NCBI GenBank assembly: GCA_015847255.1
Contig: JADLZK010002802.1
Location: 62,001 to 126,000 of the forward strand
DNA: 64,000 bases
Direction: 5' to 3'
Source of the DNA: Hyparrhenia diplandra
Lineage: Eukaryota; Streptophyta; Magnoliopsida; Poales; Poaceae
The position numbers and the translations under genes are program-made. The notes below the pieces were generated by a model. It was not told where the DNA came from, searched no databases, and worked only from the letters and a program-made list of their open reading frames with translations. Below, piece after piece: positions 22,751-33,360 of the stretch. The first letter of the stretch is position 1; each line of letters opens with the position of its first letter.

Positions 22751-23300
22751 TCAAGTCAATCCAGATCCACTTAGCTTTCCTTTTCTCTAGGCACACCATC
22801 GAGATCTTTTAACTCCCTTGCAAAGCTTGCTCAAACAAAATACATGTGCGTGGTCAAATGAGCATGCCATATAAATGCATCTCTTCTTGGTTTCTTCCCT
22901 TGTACGTGGCCCTGAAGCTTTACATATCCATCTTCTCTTCTTTTATTTCTCCTTTCTTCTCTTGTGCGGAGGCCCTGCCCGGCTGCACCACAGCAGCTAT
23001 GGCGACATCGTCCTGGGACTGCCAGGCTGCCCCGGTGGCAAGATCCAGCGTCGTGCTCCTGCATCTCCTCTGGTGGCCAACGGATGAACATTGTCAGTCT
23101 TTTCTTCTTGCGAGTTGCAACTCCCATCGTGGATCTGAAGAGCATCCGCTCTCTCTCAAGTACTGAAATGCTTGTTTTCAGAATGTTTTGTACTACTTGA
23201 TGAAATGTTTTTATTAGCTATTTTTTGTTCTGTTATTACGGTTTGCATGAGTCAGATAATTAGTACTTAGCGCCGTCTATAGGATTTACTACTAATAATT
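22751..23300 (+). other. Possible small transcription unit, unrecognised
   Basis: CCATATAAATGC (22867-22878) could serve as a TATA box. Frames 22846-23166 and 22875-23087 overlap in different phases and neither has a recognisable domain, so no protein is called. Confidence 0.2.
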
Positions 23301-23317
23301 TGCGGTGGTTTTTTTTA

Positions 23318-23640
23318 TTTCAAAACCTTAGTAAGAATCTTACTATTTATTTAGAGAGGAAAAAGAGAATATTTAGAAAAGAATTCTTACTGCTAAGGTA
23401 GAAAAAAAATGTTACTACTAATTTAGGGAATCTTACTACAGAACCTTAGTAAGAATCTTACTACTAATGCAGAGAGGAAAAGGAGAATATTTAGAAAAGC
23501 ATTCTTACTACTAAGGTAGAAAAAAATGTTACTACTAATTTAGAGAACCTTACTAGTGATTCTGAACAACCATACTAATTCAGAGAGAGGAAAAGGAGAG
23601 ACAGTTTAGAATCTTACTACTATTCAGAAAGAAGAGGAAG
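23318..23640. repeat. Tandem repeat of about 122 bp, two copies plus a partial third
   Basis: AACCTTAGTAAGAATCTTAC starts a unit at 23323 and again at 23443. Each unit contains GAGAATATTTAGAAAAG and ends in ATGTTACTACTAATTTAG. A shorter third copy follows at about 23570-23650. TTAGTAAGAATCTTACTA is a near palindrome, so a MITE origin is possible. Confidence 0.75.
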
Positions 23641-23687
23641 ATTACAGAAACTGTTTTACTACAATTTGGGTACCAAGTGCGCCACAT

Positions 23688-23802
23688 ATTAGAATTTACG
23701 GAACAAATATTTACATTCAAAAGTAGTAGAATTTACGGAACAAATATTTCCGTTCAAAAGTAGTAGAATTTAGTAAACAAATATTTATGTTCAAAGTAGC
23801 AT
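23688..23802. repeat. Three copies of a 37-38-bp tandem repeat
   Basis: AGAATTTACGGAACAAATAT followed by TTacattCAAAAGTAGT occurs at 23690, 23727 and, diverged, at 23765. AT-rich, with no coding capacity. Confidence 0.8.
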
Positions 23803-23929
23803 TAAAAAAGGACAAACTACAAGTAAATAATGGCCATAGATGAACACTAGAGACAAACAGATCTTTAGAGAAGCTTTAATTGCCAATGCTCAAAAAAAAG
23901 CTTTAATTGCAATAAAAATGGCTAGAGGA

Positions 23930-24152
23930 GTACACCCCAAATTCTAAGTTTTTTTTTACTCTCTCTTCATCACGCAAGCATGGAGCATTAAATATTGGTA
24001 AAATAAATAACTAACTGCACAAATTAGTTGTAAATCACGAGATAAATCTTTTTGAGCCTAGTTAGGCCATGATTGGACAATATTTACCAAACACAAACAA
24101 AAGTGCTACAGGAGTTCGAGTTCAAAAATTTGCAATCCAAACAAGGCCCGAG
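23930..24152 (-). mobile_element. MITE of a common grass family (GGCCTTGTTTGGATTGC end)
   Basis: On the minus strand the element reads from CGGGCCTTGTTTGGATTGC at 24152 through CTGTAGCACTTTTGTTTGTG, CAATCATGGCCTAACTAGGC and ATTTAATGCTCCATGCTTGC to about 23930. This internal order is that of a very frequent grass MITE; 54091-54340 is a relative. It occupies the place where PHAS-like unit P1 would have its promoter. Confidence 0.6.
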
Positions 24153-24309
24153 ATGTGTACTGCACCAAGATGGTGTCGGACCTATTATTACGGTTTCCCA
24201 AATAATAAAATGGGGTAACGTTACGGTTGCAGAAACAATTGACGGAGCTGGCGCCGGCACTCAAAACAATATTAAGAGCCAAAGGCTCCAAATAGCGTTG
24301 TCCTATACA

Positions 24310-24745
24310 TGGAGTCTTCTAGACAATATTCCGCTCTATATGAAGGAAACTAGACTAGTCCTGTCAATGGTGTGGTTTTCTGAACAATGTTCCATAGAGT
24401 ATTAGAGATGAGAGGCAACTGTTAAGATCGAACCACTGTTCGGCATGCTCCTCCGATGGAGGAAACCTGAGATGGGACATTTTTTTTCCATTATGCTGCA
24501 GGGACACTACAAGCTGGCAACACGATGAAAAAGAAAGTGCAGCGATTTGTTGATACTCAAAAGTGTCTCAACAAGGAATATGAGCACCACCAGCAATTTC
24601 CTTGTTGGAAATTAATTGGCGCTACAAATGGCGAAAAGAAATTAACAAGCAAAAATCAGGAAGGAGACACAATTGCCTTGGCTGTATCGAATCCGAGTGC
24701 AGTTGTTTGCTTGCTGAGCCACGGAGGTCAGCCCCACGAAAACTA
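24310..24745 (+). ncRNA. PHAS-like unit P1 (promoter lost, degenerate miR2118 site)
   Basis: Homology to units P12 and P18 starts at GGAGTCTTCTAG (24312) and runs to about 24745. The miR2118-like site is 24403-24424: the 5' half TAGAGATGAGAGGCAAC is kept, but the last five bases, which would pair with the miRNA seed, are changed (GTTA instead of GGAA). The upstream TATA part seen in other units is replaced by unrelated sequence and a MITE. Probably a dead unit. The end is estimated from homology. Confidence 0.55.
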
Positions 24746-25080
24746 GCTTAGCCAATATGGGTGTCGGATAATCTGACTTTGCTGCGGTTTCTCAATAGGT
24801 TTGGTTTCCAAAGTGGTTTTGGACCTTTTTTGTACGTGGAAAACATGCTTAAGATTCATCACTCTTAACTTTAATCAGTTTTAAGATTGGCTTTGAATCA
24901 AGGTTATGCACAAGGACCCATTTGGAGTTAACTTTGTAGAAAATATTTCAGTAATATGGAAATTCTTCCACGTCAGACATGATATTGTACATTTTCTTTG
25001 TTGCACCATTTGTCCCAATGTACGTGTTTTATAATTAGCAATTAATCAATCCATTCCTTGTCATGTAAAAAAGAAACTAT

Positions 25081-25600
25081 CATAAATAGACCTTTGTATT
25101 ATACCGCTAGGGTGCAATAGCTAGCTGAAATAAAAGAGCAAACACCTCAATGAGTACCAACACAAGTTGTATATATAAACACCTACTCCTACTGACTTCC
25201 AAACATGTTATCGTTATATATACGACTGTTCCGGTGCTCATTTTACTGAAAATGAAAGAAACTAGACTCGTCTTGGCATTATTGCTGGTACTCTAATCTG
25301 GAAACCATCCTCTGGAGATGAGATGCCACAGGAAAAAAAAGGAACCACCAATCCACCACTTGGGACACTTATCAGATGCATACCACGGTGGAACCACATC
25401 TCATATGAGAATTGGCGCAATATCTGTGGCAATTCAGTAACAGTACAGTGCCATCCTGATCGTGATGAGACCAGTCTGGCTCATAAGGTCTCACATCCTC
25501 CCCAAGATGCTCATCATGGTGGAAAATGCTTGCCTGAAAGCGTGAAAATAATTGGAGAAACATGCAATGATTTTGGTTCATCCTGAATCGGTGCAACGGC
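25081..25600 (+). ncRNA. PHAS-like unit P2 (degenerate site)
   Basis: CATAAATAGA (25081-25090) is the TATA-like box and 25313-25334 the miR2118-like site, 232 nt downstream. The site has GATGAGATGCC where most units have GATGAGAGGCA, so central pairing is weakened, but the AGGAA end that would pair with the seed is kept. The frame 25323-25586 starts inside the site and shows no domain. Boundaries are inferred from other units. Confidence 0.5.
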
Positions 25601-27240
25601 CGCATAGCCATGAATAATTAGAATGGAAACTACCCCCAAATGCAACAGGTCAATGCATGCATGCTTATACCAAAGGTAGAACTACATTCAGTAATCAGTA
25701 TACTATATTCAAATGTGTATATTTGAGTGGCATCAGAAAAAAGCCAAGCACTATGTGATCCTGATGCTTTGTACTGGGTGGAGACCAGATGCCCATTTTT
25801 CTTTTGTAATTTCACAGCATAGCATAAACAAGATTCGTCAACTACATCTCAAAATCATTTGTAGTCGATGCTATTGATCCTAGGCTAGAGCGCAGATAAA
25901 GCTTGTTATCACACCATCGTTGACCCTAAAGCTCGCGGAAGCCAGATTCTCCACTAACTCCAATGTGGAACATTATTATCTAAAAGCACGCCTTGTTGTC
26001 CATTAGAATGGTGAGGATCACTTGGATTTTAGTTGACTCGTGCCTTTCATGGCCCTCAGGCTACTGATTATTTGCTCGGAATTCCTTTTTAGAATATTAT
26101 TTTTATGGAAAATTGTGCTACATGCCATAGTAAATGGCAGGCTGGTTCAATGACAATTTGATAATAATTTCCTAGTAGATACACCAACCCATTCTCTTCT
26201 AATAATTATCCCAACGAGATACAATATTTGCAAAATGATATTTTCTGCCCCTGTGTCATCTCACCGACACGCTTCTGCTTCTACCCTAGGGAGGCCCATC
26301 GAGAAGCGCACTGGGCATATGCTCAATCAGTACGACCCTATCTTAGCTGCTGTTCAATTCAATCAGCCAAAATCAACCATCAGCTAAAATCTGCCGAATA
26401 AATTCTATCTTAGCCTCCTCCTCTGCCATTGCAATCATAGGAGATATAGGGTCGGTGCTATACTCTATCTTCTGTGGGCTGAATGGCTGGTTCATGTTGG
26501 CACACCACAACGAGGCATACGTGCTGCAAGACACATCACCATCCTACATCTCTCTCATAGGCTGATCTAACAAACGATGAGGAGATTACAGCTGCCATGA
26601 GAGCAGAGTGAACCACGTTCAACCATGAGCTTGGAAATATCAAAGCTCACCGCACGCTCCAAAAAATGCTAACATCTGGCACATATCTGTTTTGCCCACA
26701 CGCCGCCAACGTCCCCATGCGCATGGACGGTACCACCGGCCCGATCACGCCGTTGTTTCCCCTCGTGTGCAGGAGCACAAGGTACCACCGGCTGCCTCGC
26801 TTAATTTTTGGCGAATTTCAGTCACCATGGATTTAGTAAGAGAGACCCTGAGAAGCTCAGAGAGAAGGGGAGGGTCGAAAAAGAAACAGGCTCTAATGAC
26901 CCACATGCACCACAACTTGTTCTCTCATTCTCATTCATGCATCACAGCTTGTTACTCTAGACTTTACTGAACCCCTAATTTCACTTTGATTCAGGCATAT
27001 ACACTAATCCCGATTCGAATCAAGAAACTCTGACCGAAAAGAGTCAAGGCCACGTTTGTTGCTGGTAACAACAATTCATTGTTCAACAATAGCAAAAGAT
27101 TCCTATCTCTCATGATCAGAAGTGATGTTATTTTCATGCACTCATGGTAAGGATGTAGTCCTTTCTATTAACAGTAGAATTATAAGTAGTCTCCAATGTG
27201 CTTTATAACTTATACAAGTGTCAACTAATTCATTTGTTCG
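25600..27240. other. Spacer without a supported gene
   Basis: Frames are short (longest 92 codons at 26692-26970) and show no domains. Around 27030-27120 the words CAAGGCCACGTTTGTTGCTGG and TAACAACAATTCATTGTTCA match the spacer upstream of other PHAS-like units (for example 39190-39240), so part of this is the upstream region of P3. Confidence 0.4.
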
Positions 27241-27257
27241 CATGTGGAAGAAACTAG

Positions 27258-27800
27258 AATAAATAGAGCTCATGTGCTGTCCTTTTTATGTTGCAGTATA
27301 TAGTAGGTGGTTGGGCAATCATGGTCCAAAAGTTCTGCATATATATATAGACACATAATCACAGCTTCGCTGTTCTATAGAGTTGTGTTCCTACCATCTG
27401 ATGCACTACATTTACATCCTAAGTTGTCTTTCCTCTGAAAATATAGAGGAAATATTCCTCTCAATACCAAGAAACTAGACATGACCTGGTATTCGTTTGA
27501 TAGTCTGACTAACAATGTCCAATAGACATGAGAGGCAACAGGAAAAGGCCACTGCAGACATGTAGACAGCAGATCACGGTCGCTCATAGTCAAGCCCCTG
27601 GGCATTTGACTCCTGGAGCACAAAGATTCTCCAACTCTAGTCACATGAAGCAAGATGGACTGGCTATCGAATGCGGTAGCGCAATTGATCCTATTGCTTA
27701 CCACGCTGCTGTGCCACCTCGTTCCAGGGAAGTAGGAGTCTGTAGCACGGATCGTTGCATCGCTCGTTTGCCAAATTCTGGATGAACAACAAATTCTGGA
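27258..27800 (+). ncRNA. PHAS-like unit P3
   Basis: GAATAAATAGAGCTCATGTG (from 27258) is the TATA-like box with the conserved sequence after it. The miR2118-like site is 27523-27544, 265 nt downstream: it starts TAGACATGAGAGGCAACAGG and keeps AGGAA at its end, 19 of 22 positions as in the canonical target. Frames here (27375-27815 minus, 27528-27785 plus) are not conserved between units, which argues for a non-coding transcript. If cut by miR2118 the phase register starts at 27535. Confidence 0.65.
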
Positions 27801-28817
27801 TGCATATGTACACAAGAGTCCAGGTACGTCAGGCTAGTTGCGAGAAACATCATAGCATTTTTTGTTATCGTCTCAAATCAATTCCATCTACTCCCTGCAC
27901 TAGCGTTCTTTGTGAAATAGAGATACAGTACAAACGATGACAATGTTATCCATGAGACATTATAAAATTATAAAAACGTTTACTGGACTATCGCCAAGAT
28001 TGTCTCTTATCATGTTAAATGATGGCTGCATGTGTACAGAAGATGTTGCATGAGCCCAGCAAGAATATGGGCGAGACCTTGAACTAAAAATGGTTTTATG
28101 TGCCTTCGCTCTATCATTCCCTCTATGCAAGTAAGTGTTGATGATGCTAAGGCACAGTGTTCAGTCCCCACTGACACACGACTTGGAGGGCAGACATGAC
28201 AAGGTGGTGGTTGATCACTAAGTCACCATAGGGACGACCTCTCCTTGATGACTGTCACCTACGTACTATAGGAGCGACACCACCGCATTGTCACCAGGAA
28301 TGGGTGAATGTACCCCAGTAGCAGGAAGTGTGGAACAACAAAGTGGTGACCCAGCCTAAGGGCTGATGTTTTTGCCACCTGTACAGTCAGCCATGACCGC
28401 AAGCAGGCACCATCTACGGGAGCTGGACAATGGAAGCAAAGACAAAAGGGGATGGAAGATGACGAGTATAGTGAAAAACAATACTATCCGGGCATGCCAC
28501 ATCAACAAGCAGGAAATTTTGGCAAAGTAGTATGAACATGCAGTGCACCAGTTAACAAGTGTGGTGACCAAGAAACGAATTTTTGGAGTTCACTGACTTA
28601 TTAAGTGGTACACCATGGTAAGTTCATGAACCTCTTAATTGTACAGTTAACTCCCTTTTATATAAAACCTAAAGTAGGACCACTTTTCCTTATCTACAAA
28701 AATTATTGTGTCACCATCCTTGCAGTTAATATTGTACACATGCTTTCACTATGCTCCTCAATGTGCTTTATGAAGACAAATGAATTTTCTCACTGCCATG
28801 TGAAATGCAATGTCATT

Positions 28818-29520
28818 ATTAAATAGATCTCATGTATCTTCTAACTTACTCAGGTGGTAGATGTAACAAGAAAAGGCACTCGTCAAGAACGAGGACCAAC
28901 ATTTTTTTCACATATATATATACAAAATCACAACTCACTACCATAATGGTGGACTTCTCCTAGTGTTTTTAGTTAGTAATAAAACACTAACACTAGGCAA
29001 GGCACAAGGGAATATTACTAGGAGACATTTAGTAGGGAAAGTTTATACTAAAATTTGACTAACAAAACACTAGGAGAAGCCCACCTCACTAGGAGAAATT
29101 TGAAATTTTGGTTGTGACTACTCTTGTTCTCTACAGGTCTTGTTCTATCAAGTTCTGATTAACTACATCTATTGTCTATATGTGTTGTTAAGAAGGAAAC
29201 TACAAGTATAGTTTCAATGTATTTAGAGGAACATATATGTATTGAGAGAAACAAATGGGTCAACTTGTAGTAGCATTTGCGGTAGTCTCAACAACATCCT
29301 ATGGAGATGAGAGGCAGCAGGAAAAAGCCAACCATGGCTGCTGGTGCTGCGTGAATAATGCAAACCTGTGATGGAACATAGAAGCTTCATTCATGAGAGG
29401 ATGAAAATGCAAATGAATCCCCTAATGATGGAACATAGAGGCAGATACCATCTGCAGCTCATGCTCAACCCATTTGTCATTAGAGCGTACACCAGATCGC
29501 TCCAGCACTAGTTGCATGGA
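28818..29520 (+). ncRNA. PHAS-like unit P4, interrupted by a MITE
   Basis: ATTAAATAGATCTCATGTA (from 28818) is the TATA-like start and 29302-29323 the site (GGAGATGAGAGGCAGCAGG core, ending AGGAA). The distance is 484 nt because a 136-bp palindromic MITE (28949-29084) lies between; without it the spacing is 348 nt. Downstream sequence (GATGGAACATAGA, ATGCAAATG, CTCATGCTCAACCCATTTG) matches unit P9. Confidence 0.65.
28949..29084. mobile_element. Palindromic MITE inside P4
   Basis: GTGGACTTCTCCTAGTGTTTT at the left is mirrored by AAAACACTAGGAGAAGCCCAC at the right. The centre also contains CACTAACACTAGGC. No clear target duplication was found. Units without this element have no corresponding sequence. 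Confidence 0.65.
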
Positions 29521-29559
29521 CTCTTTATGAGTTGGACAGAAAGATGGCGCCTGTCCATC

Positions 29560-30560
29560 AGTGGGCGGGGACCAGACGAGTGTTGGAGCCAGCAAGCACT
29601 CCCACCGCCACCGGCTCAGTTTGTGTTTTCTGTCATGGAATGTTCATAAAGACTTGGGGATTTTTTTTTAGTATTATGCAGTACCAACAGAGAAGCTGGA
29701 TGTGTCTAGCTTGTTGCAGCGGCCTGCAGGTTCAAGGGCCACTGATTCACTATTACAGAGAGTTCAAGGAGAATCAATTGACACGGTGAATCATATTTTC
29801 AATATCTTTCAAAATTGCATATTTATTACCTGTTTCATTAGTCACAATTGAGCACATGGTGGGTTTAGTACCACCTGTTGAGTTTTGGAGGGTGAGGACA
29901 AGTTTATAATCCTTGTCATTTCATGAGTAGCACCTCCGAATTAACCATTCTACAAGAAGAAGCGAAAACAAAAGTGTAAAAGTGGTTTTGTAATCTGTGC
30001 TACAGGATCTCCTATAGTTGCATCATGGAAACTTTCCGCTTCATGAAATACATGTCACTATGAAATGCTCGTGAAAAAAAAGTCCCAAGTGAGAATAAAT
30101 AAACCATTGTTTGACATTTTGAAATTAATAACAGTTAATGCATGTTTCCCTAGCTATCTACCCCGAATTGCAAAGCTTTGGAACACGAAACTGGCTGTAG
30201 CACGTCGATCAATAAGGTACGGGTGGCTGTTTCACAATATGTTTTCTGGGCTTAGTTTGGTTTGATGTTCTTTTCTATGATTTCTCCATGTTTATAGGTG
30301 AATATAATTATTAAGCTACAAAAAACTAGCACTTTAACAACTGATTTCCATAATTAATAATTTCACTCTTTACTGAAGTGTATTCAGTATGCATGAGACC
30401 CTTTTGGAATTTAGAAATTTGAATGCAAACAGTTCAATTCTATGGAAATTTCTCACATTCTATCAAGCGCTTATTGTCGTGATATGCATATAGATCAATA
30501 TTCTACAATAACTAGGCTGCAATTCTCTAAGTAAATGAAGATCTTTTTTAGTTACTTTAA
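29560..30560. other. Spacer between P4 and P5
   Basis: No frame over 85 codons and no domain. The stretch is AT-rich and contains words shared with other inter-unit spacers. Confidence 0.35.
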
Positions 30561-30578
30561 CATGTGAAGGAAACTAAC

Positions 30579-31030
30579 ATAAATACGGCACATGTGATGT
30601 CCTACTAAGGAGGACGACACACTCCTAACCCAGCATGAGCAACTTGCACATATATAGACCATCACAATTCTTCTGTTCTAGAGCTTTGTTCCTAACAACT
30701 GCACAGTGCCCTTGTGTTCCCATTATATATTAGACAGTTCAAGTAACTATTCCTCTGAGTTACTTATAGAGATGGGAGGCAATGTTGACAAGGAACTATA
30801 CTTTCCCTAGCATAGATGGTACTGTGGATAATATCTTATAGAGATGAGAGACAACGGGAAAAAGCCAGCCAGATATGCTAACCCATTTTGCATGCAGGAT
30901 ACGTGAGATGGAACTTCCCATTTCATATGCCATATATGGGGACAATGACCTCTCAAGCAGGAAACAGAAGATTGCCCAACTCCTTTTTGTCTTGCTCCGA
31001 GTGAGATCAAGTGTTGTTGGACGGGCTGTC
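30579..31030 (+). ncRNA. PHAS-like unit P5 with two candidate sites
   Basis: CATAAATA (30579-30586) is the TATA-like box. Two site-like sequences follow: 30767-30788 (GAGATGGGAGGCAATG, 3' end diverged) and 30839-30860 (TAGAGATGAGAGACAACGGG, ending GGGAA, 17 of 22). The second is closer to the other units in its seed-pairing end and in what follows (AAAAAGCCAGCCA). Two sites in one unit is unusual in this array. Confidence 0.6.
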
Positions 31031-31245
31031 GTTAGTTGAGCCCCTGTACTGGCGTTAAATACCCGCCAGTTGTTGCCTTTTATGTTTGTTTTTGGGATGT
31101 TTTCTGTTATGGATAAATCTGATATGTGGATGAATTTGATATGTGTGGTTGTGTATGAATCTTATATATGTTGGATGTGTTAAACGTGATACGTTGGGTT
31201 GTGAATGGATGTGCAAAATATTGGATGTGTTAAATGTGATATATT

Positions 31246-31376
31246 GTTAGAGCACATGAGTAGCACCCAACAAACCTGGGTTCGACTCCCCGTTGGAGCG
31301 AATTTAAACAGGTTTGCATTATTAAAAAAATTAAAAAAATAGGCCAGGGTTTTTCCTTTGCTGACTTCGGTTAAAA
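31246..31376 (+). mobile_element. tRNA-derived SINE, plus orientation
   Basis: The element contains GGGTTCGACTCCC, an RNA polymerase III B box, and ends TGACTTCGGTTAAAAAAA. It is flanked by a 14-bp duplication AAATGTGATATATT (31232-31245 and 31377-31390). Body length is 131 bp. The same family occurs in reverse at 60439-60613 (shared GGAGCGAATTT after the B box, and TTCGGTwAAAA at the end). Confidence 0.85.
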
Positions 31377-31590
31377 AAATGTGATATATTAGATACGTGT
31401 TGGAAAGGATGATATGTTGCATGTTGGGGAGAGGCTCGTTCATTGTATGGATGTTGGATTAGATTTTGAGGTTCTCTAAAAGAATAGCTATTAAGCTTTC
31501 TCAAACAGTGCCTTTATTACGTGTTGTCTATTTTTGAAAACTGCTATTTCACCTACATGTCTCTATTTTAATCGAATTTTTAATCTGGTT

Positions 31591-31848
31591 TTACATGTTA
31601 CGCCATCCAACGACAACGATGCCAGCGAACACAACTACACCAGTCCAGCACCCTCTTTTACCCATGGTCCACACATTGAAGTCATGGCAACCACCGTCGG
31701 CTCCGTGAGCTAATAGAACCAAATGGCATCCTGCCAATTCAATCGAAGTAATCTTGAGTCCTTCTATGTTCAATCGATCCCATGTGCCTCCAAAGCTCAA
31801 CACCATTACCCGTCTGTCACCCAGCGTCATCGTGGCCCATCTCCACAC
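31591..31848 (-). other. Antisense open frame of 85 codons, unrecognised
   Basis: The minus frame includes LGDRRVMVLSFGGTWDRLNI and GCHDFNVWTMGKRG and has balanced, protein-like composition, but I cannot name a family. It lies in about 550 bp of sequence that replaces the 5' part of unit P6. It may be a captured gene fragment. Confidence 0.25.
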
Positions 31849-31984
31849 CTACCAATGTCCTCGCTCCCTCTATACCAATGTTCCCCTACCCTGCACCATC
31901 TCCTTCACCACCGAGGCGCCCGGTGGGACAACCGCCAGAGCTGGAGATGGAGGCGCATGAGAGAGCGAGACACACACACGGGGA

Positions 31985-32260
31985 TCCATTGTGGTTGTCT
32001 TAAGAACATCCTATGGACATGAGAGGCTGTAGGAAAAAGCCAACCACAGTCATACCTGCTGTGTCAATGATGGAAACAACTGAGGGAACTGACATTAACT
32101 AAAACTTGTGATGGAACAAATAGCATTGTTCCGTGGAGGATGTAAGTAGCATGGAAACGGATCAGTATGCGTGAATCAGATACAAATCTCATTTCTTATT
32201 GTATCTTTTCGGATGCCATGCATATTCTCTCTCATCTAATAGATCGGACAGTATGGAGTT
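31985..32260 (+). ncRNA. PHAS-like unit P6 (5' part replaced)
   Basis: Homology to P7, P13 and P19 begins at CCATTGTGGTTGTCTTAAG. The miR2118-like site is 32014-32035: GGACATGAGAGGC is kept, then TGTAGGAA, so two positions near the seed differ from the other units. The TATA part is missing. What follows (AAAAAGCCAACCAC, GATGGAAACAACTGAGGGAAC) matches P13. Confidence 0.5.
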
Positions 32261-32825
32261 TTTGAGGTTGTTTGTCTCTTGTCTCCTCTCAACGCTTAAG
32301 GAGTTGTCCCTCCTCCTATAACCAACTCTTTGGTCCCTCCAATACAAGATGTGAGTGCATCAAGTCAAGCAATAGTTATGCAATAGAATATGTGTTTCGA
32401 TCTGGACAGTCAGATTTTTTTTTCCGTCTTCCTCGCCGACCTCTGACCCACCGCCACTGACATTTGTCTCCCCAGTGCAAAGTCCCCCCGCCCCACGGCG
32501 GCTAGGCCTGATACTCACATTGTTGGCTGCTCACCATATGCCACATTATGTGCACCCAATTAACGTGCTTTCACTTGGCCGTTGATATTAAACGACTCTA
32601 TTATAGCAACTCCAATGGAACACATTATTGGCTTATGCAGACAACAAAGTTATTGGTTGTGCTCATGGCTGAACATTCTTGCTCAAAATTTCATATATAT
32701 CACGTACCAGTGTCTTACAATGTGGGACCATCCGTGGGGTCAATATTGTACATGCATTTTATCTAAGCATCAATGTTCTTTATGAAGACCAATTAATTTG
32801 CTCATTTGTATTTGAAACAAATTAT

Positions 32826-33360
32826 CATAAATTAGACAGATCTCATGTACTATCTTACTCAGGAGCAATGGGTATTGTAATCAGCGAACACAATCCTCCA
32901 GATCATGGACCAGCATTTTTCATATACATACAACATCATAACCCCATTGTTGGAGGTCTGGTCTACTAACTTCTAATGAACCCCTTCTATGTGTTGTCCA
33001 TGTCCTCCTGACCTATAGACGACTTTAGTGCCATTAGTGGTTGGCTGAAGAACATCCTATGGAGATGAGAGGCAGCAGGAAAAAGCCAACCACCATCATA
33101 CGATTGTTCGAGCGGCGCCCGAAGTCACCTCTAGGACCCACAATCACGGACGAAGAGCCGCGTGGATGGCGCGGGCGATGATCCATGGACGCGCCGAAGC
33201 CGCCTCTACGACCCGTGATCACGGACGAAGAGGGATTCGTGGACGGCGCGGGCAACGAGTCACGGGCGCGAGGCACCCCGCGCGATGAAGAGTCGCGGAC
33301 CGCGACAGACTCACAGACATGGGAGCTAACTAGGCTCTGCACGGGTGTACGGCAATAGCA
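32826..33360 (+). ncRNA. PHAS-like unit P7
   Basis: CATAAATTAGACAGATCTCATG (from 32826, box CATAAATT) is the TATA-like start; 33060-33081 is the miR2118-like site (GGAGATGAGAGGCAGCAGG core, 18 of 22 positions canonical). From about 33110 to 33340 the downstream part is an unusually GC-rich repeat-bearing insert shared with P19 but absent from P13. If cut by miR2118, the register starts at 33072. Confidence 0.65.
33110..33340. repeat. GC-rich insert with internal repeats in P7
   Basis: ATCACGGACGAAGAG occurs twice, each followed by GTGGAyGGCGCGGGC, giving about two and a half 75-90-bp repeats. The related stretch in P19 is 62000-62180 (GTGGACGGCCTGGGCAACAGG, CCCCGCGCGATGAGGAGTC). Minus frame 33034-33342 is open through it but is not shared in the same form by P19. 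Confidence 0.6.

Noticed and set aside
22846..23166. A 106-codon plus frame after a TATA-like word
   Set aside because: Two overlapping frames are equally open, and neither has a recognisable domain, splice support or a poly(A) signal at a good distance. It is listed only as a possible transcription unit.
27375..27815. Minus-strand frame of 146 codons across the P3 site
   Set aside because: The frame is not kept in any of the other units, and composition is not protein-like. The conserved element is the 22-nt site, not a protein.
31270..31320. A possible tRNA gene, because of the GGGTTCGACTCCC B box
   Set aside because: No cloverleaf can be formed, and the element has a poly(A) end and a 14-bp target duplication, so it is a SINE.
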